From: Sphingobacteriia bacterium
Lineage (GTDB): Bacteria; Bacteroidota; Bacteroidia; Bacteroidales; TTA-H9
NCBI GenBank assembly: GCA_021286705.1
Contig: JAJTBW010000004.1
Coordinates: 1 to 49,286, forward strand
Direction of reading: 5' to 3'
Length of the DNA: 49,286 nt
Positions 45,392-49,286 of the stretch are shown here, in pieces; the stretch's first letter is position 1, and each line of letters begins with the position of its first letter. The translations under genes were made by a program, and so were the position numbers. The notes beneath the pieces were generated by a model. That model made no database searches and was not told where the DNA came from. It was given only the letters and a program-made list of their open reading frames with translations.

Positions 45392-45793
45392 TTACTCATC
45401 AATGCCCTTAAATTCCTCAAAATCCAACTCTTCATCCTCGAATACCTCCCTATCAAGGGGTTCAGCCTCCAGGTCATCAACAATAAGGGATTGCCAGGAT
45501 ACATGAAACCAATCATTAAACCGACTCCATGTCAATTTCTCTGGCCATGTCTCAGGATCTTGACACCATCCAAATAATTGATCCTCAAAAAACCGGGAAA
45601 AGTTCTCTTTTAACCATGAAGTAACCTCATCCCTGTTTTCAAATTCAGGAATCATATAAACCGCCATATTGTCCCACGCGAGAGGTTCAGCCAAATCCAT
45701 CCTTGCATCCTCTGCAAACACCGAATTTACCCAGTCCATCAATGGCTTCTTGGGTGCTAACAACAAAGCACTGCGATTAACAACGCTACCCAT
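45392..45793 (-). CDS. Small acidic protein of unknown function
   Basis: A 133-residue cytoplasmic-looking protein with no signal peptide, rich in Trp (seven) and with a very acidic C-terminus (EDEELDFEEFKGIDE). I recognise no catalytic motif. It starts MGSVVNRSALLLAPKKPLMDW, which reads like a conserved N-terminus. It lies between manA and the GH27 gene, all on the minus strand, so a shared transcript is possible. Confidence 0.65.
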   Translation of the reverse strand: MGSVVNRSALLLAPKKPLMDWVNSVFAEDARMDLAEPLAWDNMAVYMIPEFENRDEVTSWLKENFSRFFEDQLFGWCQDPETWPEKLTWSRFNDWFHVSWQSLIVDDLEAEPLDREVFEDEELDFEEFKGIDE

Positions 45794-45893
45794 ATCTATT
45801 CTCTTTTAAATTTAACTTGCATTATGCTTAAACACTGATGGATAACCACTTTATCCTATTATTTAGCAAGTGACTATCTAAATATAATACTGG

Positions 45894-46889
45894 TTATTCC
45901 TCAGATACCTCATCCAGATAAACCTCCATAAGTGAGCAACTACCTTCCGGAAACATCCTAACCCATTCCAACACTGCTGGTATTAGTATCGTCTCACCCT
46001 TCGTTAACACTTCCACACCAACCTCAGATTCCAACCTAACGGCTCCATCAAGACAGATTAGAATAACGAAAGAATCTAAAGCTGAGTAATCTTTTGCAAT
46101 AGGCTCAGTAACATCAACTAAGTTTGTTGTGAAATGAGGGCACTTTACTAAAGAGGTAGTTCCCTTTGGTTTTCTCTGATAAAGCGTCTTTGCCTGATTA
46201 CTCTTCGAATAGTCAATGGCTTCAATTGACTCTTCTATGTGTAATTCTCTGGGATTTCCTTTATCATCGGTTCTATCCCAGTCATATATCCTGTAGGTTG
46301 TATCTGAGGTCTCTTGAATCTCCGCCAATAAAATACCGGGACCTAAAGCATGAACCCTACCGGCAGGCATAAAAAAGAGATCGCCTCTCTTTACCTCCTC
46401 ATAGTTCATAACCTCTTTGACAGTTCCTTTAGCAATTCGCTCTTGAAACTCCTCCTGCGATATTTCCTTTAAGAAACCACTGATCAACTCTGCCCCCGGT
46501 TCCGCATCCAATACATACCACATCTCCGTCTTGCCCCTACCAAGGCCTCGTTCTGCGGCCAATTGGTCATCGGGATGAACCTGAACGGAGAGCCAATCTC
46601 GTGCGTCTAATATTTTAACCAATACGGGAAACTCATTGCCAAAACGCTCGTAGTTTGCCTCACCAACCAGTTCTCCCATGTAAACTTCGACAAGCTCATT
46701 CAACTCATTTCCCTCTAAAAACCCATTTGTTACCTCGGAGGAGTCTCCTTCAACCCCTGAGACAATCCATGCTTCACCACAATTTGGTAGAGACCCATAA
46801 TCCAACCCCATTACACTCTTTATCTTATCTCCGCCCCAGATTTTATCTTTAAAAATAGGTCTAAACTTTAAAGGATATAGTTGATTCAT
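45894..46889 (-). CDS. manA: Mannose-6-phosphate isomerase, class I type
   Basis: A 331-residue zinc enzyme converting mannose 6-phosphate and fructose 6-phosphate. YPLKFRPIFKDKIWGG at the N-terminus and the metal-binding VQVHPDDQLA (about 97-106) with GKTEMWYVLDAEPGAELISG are characteristic; FMPAGRVHALGPGILLAEIQ gives the third ligand group. The ATG at 46889 is used; an upstream TTG at 46916 lies within the promoter. A -7 box (TAGCTTTG, minus strand, 46914-46921) fits a leader of about 18 nt. Confidence 0.94.
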   Translation of the reverse strand: MNQLYPLKFRPIFKDKIWGGDKIKSVMGLDYGSLPNCGEAWIVSGVEGDSSEVTNGFLEGNELNELVEVYMGELVGEANYERFGNEFPVLVKILDARDWLSVQVHPDDQLAAERGLGRGKTEMWYVLDAEPGAELISGFLKEISQEEFQERIAKGTVKEVMNYEEVKRGDLFFMPAGRVHALGPGILLAEIQETSDTTYRIYDWDRTDDKGNPRELHIEESIEAIDYSKSNQAKTLYQRKPKGTTSLVKCPHFTTNLVDVTEPIAKDYSALDSFVILICLDGAVRLESEVGVEVLTKGETILIPAVLEWVRMFPEGSCSLMEVYLDEVSEE

Positions 46890-46894
46890 TTTGT

Positions 46895-46921
46895 TAATTT
46901 TGCGTTCCTTTTGCAAAGCTA
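46895..46921. promoter_or_regulatory. Face-to-face promoter boxes of manA and the amidohydrolase gene
   Basis: Plus-strand box TAATTTTG (46895-46902) serves the amidohydrolase gene; minus-strand box TAGCTTTG (46914-46921) serves manA. The predicted starts (about 46909 and 46907) lie between the boxes, so RNA polymerases would collide or exclude each other. Confidence 0.45.
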
Positions 46922-46935
46922 ATCAAATCCGTAGG

Positions 46936-48084
46936 ATGCAGAGTCATAGTAAGAAGAACATTTATCCCGATGATATCATCAGTCTCAGACACAGAATTCA
47001 TCAGGATCCTTCTCTTAGTGGGCATGAAGAGAAAACAGTAAATCATCTGGTTGATTGGTTCTCCTCATTTAATGCTTCTATCACTCCTATTTGCGAAAGT
47101 AGAGGTCTATTGGTAACTTTTGATCACGGAATCTCCGGAAAATCTATTGTCTTACGAGCTGAGACCGATGCCTTACCAATCATGACCACTTCAAATAAAA
47201 CATGGGCTTCAAAAACAATCGGGGTCTCTCACGCTTGTGGCCATGACGGACATGCTGCCACTTTAGCCTCACTGGCCGCTTTTCTTGAAGAGACCGTGTT
47301 TCCAGGTAAGGTGACCTTGCTATTTCAACCTGATGAAGAGCGAGGATTAGGTGCTGCAAGAGTATTAAAAGAGGAGGCTTTTAAACAGCTTAAACCGGAT
47401 CTGATATTTGGTTTTCATAATTTACCCAGCTATCCATTAGGTACATTTGTGGTAAAAGATAAGGTCTTTACGGCAGCATCCTGTGGTGTAAAGATAAAAT
47501 TATCAGGAGAGACAGCTCATGCCTCAACCCCTTATACCGGGGTATCTCCTACCCACGCGGTTATGGAGTTAATCAGATCTATTCCGGAGATGAGTCAGAC
47601 TGAAAATCAAGATGATTTCAGACTTATTACACTAACTCATGCTAGGATTGGAGAGGAAACATGGGGTATTGCACCAGGTGAAGCAACCCTGTGTTTTACT
47701 GTTCGCACCTTTTCAACTCAAGAACTCTCACAGTTAATCAATGAGATAATGGATAAGTCTAAAACCATTGCCAGTAAGCATCATCTTGGGATAAACACCT
47801 CTGAACATGAGTATTTCAAAGCCACTTATAATCATATTGAACCCTATTCACAACTAATCCATTGCCTAAAAAGTAATGGGTTTGATTATATGATGAAGAA
47901 AGAGCCATTCCCATGGAGTGAAGATTTTGGTAACTATACAGAGCTAATAGAGGGCTCTTTTTTTGGAATTGGAGCCGGCTTAGATCACCCTGCTCTTCAC
48001 GCCCCGGATTATGATTATCCTGATGAGACCATCGGTATCATGCATCGGTTTTTTCAATCCTTACTTAAACAATATTGGAGTTAA
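46936..48084 (+). CDS. M20-family amidohydrolase (N-acyl amino acid / hippurate hydrolase type)
   Basis: A 382-residue metallopeptidase-fold enzyme. LRHRIHQDPSLSGHEEKT begins the catalytic domain. Metal-site motifs are HACGHDGHAATLASLAAFL and LFQPDEERGLGAARVLKEE, with FGFHNLPSYPLGTF and the final GAGLDHPALHAPDYDYPDE. Members hydrolyse N-acylated amino acids or similar amides. The ATG at 46936 matches the usual family start; the frame is open a little further up, but that stretch contains the promoter. It is followed by a LOG-family gene after 18 bp. Confidence 0.92.
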   Translation: MQSHSKKNIYPDDIISLRHRIHQDPSLSGHEEKTVNHLVDWFSSFNASITPICESRGLLVTFDHGISGKSIVLRAETDALPIMTTSNKTWASKTIGVSHACGHDGHAATLASLAAFLEETVFPGKVTLLFQPDEERGLGAARVLKEEAFKQLKPDLIFGFHNLPSYPLGTFVVKDKVFTAASCGVKIKLSGETAHASTPYTGVSPTHAVMELIRSIPEMSQTENQDDFRLITLTHARIGEETWGIAPGEATLCFTVRTFSTQELSQLINEIMDKSKTIASKHHLGINTSEHEYFKATYNHIEPYSQLIHCLKSNGFDYMMKKEPFPWSEDFGNYTELIEGSFFGIGAGLDHPALHAPDYDYPDETIGIMHRFFQSLLKQYWS

Positions 48085-48102
48085 AATAAATAGTTCAACA
48101 TA

Positions 48103-48732
48103 ATGAATAAATCAGCCTGTATCTTCTGTGGATCAGCAATTGGAAATCGTCCACAATATCGACAGAAAGCCATTGATCTGGCCATAGAGCTTGTTCGTAA
48201 CAATTACACCTTGGTATATGGAGGTTCAGATATAGGGCTTATGCGTGTCATTGCTGACACTGTCCTTTCAGAGGGAGGATATGTTAAAGGGGTAATGCCG
48301 CACCTACTCGCAAACAGGGAGATTGTTCATAGAGAAATTAGTGAGATGATTTTCACCGACACTATGGAGGAGCGAAAAAGGGTTATGGGAGAATTATCTG
48401 ACTGTTTCATCGTAATGCCAGGAGGTATAGGTACCCTTGATGAGCTTTTTGAGGTAATGACATGGAATCAACTCGAGATTAGCGTCAAACCGATTGCCAT
48501 ATATAACGTTGAGGGCTATTGGAATGACTTAATAAAACAACTCGACCATGCATCTGCTGAAGGTTTTATCCGTCAGGAGCATCGTGATGCGATAATAATC
48601 AGCGAAGACCCTGCTGAGTTACTATCAAAAATCGCTGGATGGCACCCAGCCTCTTCTCCGAAAGAGTGGGTTGAAAAACTTAAAAGTGATACGGCAGAAC
48701 TACATACTAACCTTCAAAACCAACCCAAATGA
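48103..48732 (+). CDS. LOG-family protein (TIGR00730, cytokinin riboside phosphoribohydrolase type)
   Basis: A 209-residue Rossmann-like protein. It has the paired family motifs, here VYGGSDIGLM with MEERKRVMGELSDCFIVMPGG and GGIGTLDELFEV (the PGGxGTxxE motif). LOG proteins release the base from nucleoside 5'-monophosphates. The substrate in bacteria is often a purine or pyrimidine nucleotide rather than a cytokinin. Its stop overlaps the next start by 4 bp. Confidence 0.92.
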   Translation: MNKSACIFCGSAIGNRPQYRQKAIDLAIELVRNNYTLVYGGSDIGLMRVIADTVLSEGGYVKGVMPHLLANREIVHREISEMIFTDTMEERKRVMGELSDCFIVMPGGIGTLDELFEVMTWNQLEISVKPIAIYNVEGYWNDLIKQLDHASAEGFIRQEHRDAIIISEDPAELLSKIAGWHPASSPKEWVEKLKSDTAELHTNLQNQPK

Positions 48733-49286
48733 TTGTCATAGGTATAACCGGGACACTGGGTGCAGGCAAGGGCACCATAGTAGATTATCTCGTAAATAAT
48801 AAAAAATTTGCCCACTTTTCTGTAAGGGGCTATCTCTGTGATAGATTAAAAGAGCAAGGGTTAGAGATCAATCGCGATACTATGACCTCGCTAGCCAATC
48901 GGCTTAGAGCAGAGAATTCACCCTCCTATATTACGGATGAGTTATATCGTCTAGCTGCTAAAAGCGAACAGAATTGTATTATTGAAAGTATTCGTACACC
49001 CGGGGAAATAGATTCTCTCAGGAAACTTGGTAACTTTATTCTATTTGCGGTAGATGCTGATGCCTCACTACGTTATGAAAGGATTGTGATAAGAGGTAGT
49101 GAAACGGATAAGGTAAGTTTTGAGACTTTTTTAGCAAATGAACAAAGAGAGATGACATCAACAGACCCGAATCACCAGAATCTGGCAGCTTGCATTGCTC
49201 AAGCTGACTATCGATTTAATAATAACGGAGCTGTAGATGAATTAATTAAACAGGTAGACACTACCCTGCTCAATCTTAAATTTTGA
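48729..49286 (+). CDS. Small P-loop nucleoside-phosphate kinase-like protein
   Basis: A 185-residue protein that ends with its stop exactly at the window edge. The Walker A loop is GITGTLGAGKGTIV (5-18). CIIESIRTPGEID (about 83-95) is the Walker B-like segment, and HFSVRGYLCDRL gives a likely substrate-binding region. The layout resembles dephospho-CoA kinase and deoxynucleotide kinase relatives, but I cannot name the substrate. The start overlaps the LOG gene stop (ATGA), implying coupled translation and perhaps shared nucleotide housekeeping. Confidence 0.8.
   Translation: MIVIGITGTLGAGKGTIVDYLVNNKKFAHFSVRGYLCDRLKEQGLEINRDTMTSLANRLRAENSPSYITDELYRLAAKSEQNCIIESIRTPGEIDSLRKLGNFILFAVDADASLRYERIVIRGSETDKVSFETFLANEQREMTSTDPNHQNLAACIAQADYRFNNNGAVDELIKQVDTTLLNLKF

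Noticed and set aside
1..49286. CRISPR arrays, transposases, integrases, phage genes, tRNA or rRNA genes
   Set aside because: Looked for on both strands; no regularly spaced repeats, mobile-element genes or cloverleaf/rRNA sequences were seen.

Overview
The window looks like a chromosomal segment of a Bacteroidota bacterium, probably Bacteroidales/Marinilabiliales-like. Pointers are the ruvA-sprA gene pair, a type IX secretion (T9SS) cargo-type C-terminus, an RprXY-like two-component pair, AT-rich DNA, near absence of Shine-Dalgarno sites, and many correctly placed Bacteroidota-type -7 boxes (TANNTTTG). I see no rRNA, tRNA, CRISPR array, transposase or phage gene. Family assignments come from reading motifs by eye; no database search was run.

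Layout. (1) 1-6925, minus: ruvA followed by the large T9SS/gliding gene sprA, which runs off the left edge. (2) 7083-16111: a central-carbon block with malic enzyme, PEP carboxykinase, malate dehydrogenase, class II aldolase, a LysE-type exporter and glucose-6-phosphate isomerase, with strong terminators and several promoter boxes; the pckA and mdh leaders carry hairpins. (3) 16194-19649: a lipoprotein, then a histidine kinase/response regulator pair preceded by a hairpin-bearing leader. (4) 19787-32782: a roughly 13-kb sulfur/electron-transfer island, the most interesting part. A minus-strand operon encodes a Tat-exported molybdopterin oxidoreductase of the polysulfide/thiosulfate reductase type, its four-cluster ferredoxin, an NrfD membrane subunit, two half-size YeeE/YedE sulfur transporters and two membrane-anchored rhodanese-like proteins. 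Both rhodanese-like proteins lack the catalytic Cys and have one Cys only, as the last residue. Divergent to it are a Rieske protein and a cytochrome b fused to a 12-heme cytochrome c. Beyond that lie an outer-membrane porin, a two-domain rhodanese and a two-domain rhodanese lipoprotein. (5) 33131-35524, minus: a beta-barrel protein and an FG-GAP repeat T9SS cargo. (6) 35692-42442, plus: nucleoside phosphorylase, D-threonine aldolase-like enzyme, SirB1-like protein, DNA polymerase I and an unknown secreted protein. (7) 42439-49286: Crp/Fnr regulator, GH27 alpha-galactosidase, an unknown acidic protein, mannose-6-phosphate isomerase, M20 amidohydrolase, LOG-family protein and a small P-loop kinase-like protein.

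Working model (inference): the island moves sulfane sulfur through the outer membrane (porin), across the periplasm on rhodaneses and C-terminal-Cys carriers, to or from a quinone-linked molybdoenzyme, and across the inner membrane through the paired YeeE halves. The Rieske/cytochrome b-multiheme unit would connect the menaquinone pool to periplasmic cytochromes. A perfect 24-bp palindrome sits at the predicted start of the molybdoenzyme transcript and is a good operator candidate. The direction (reduction or oxidation of sulfur compounds) cannot be settled from sequence alone.
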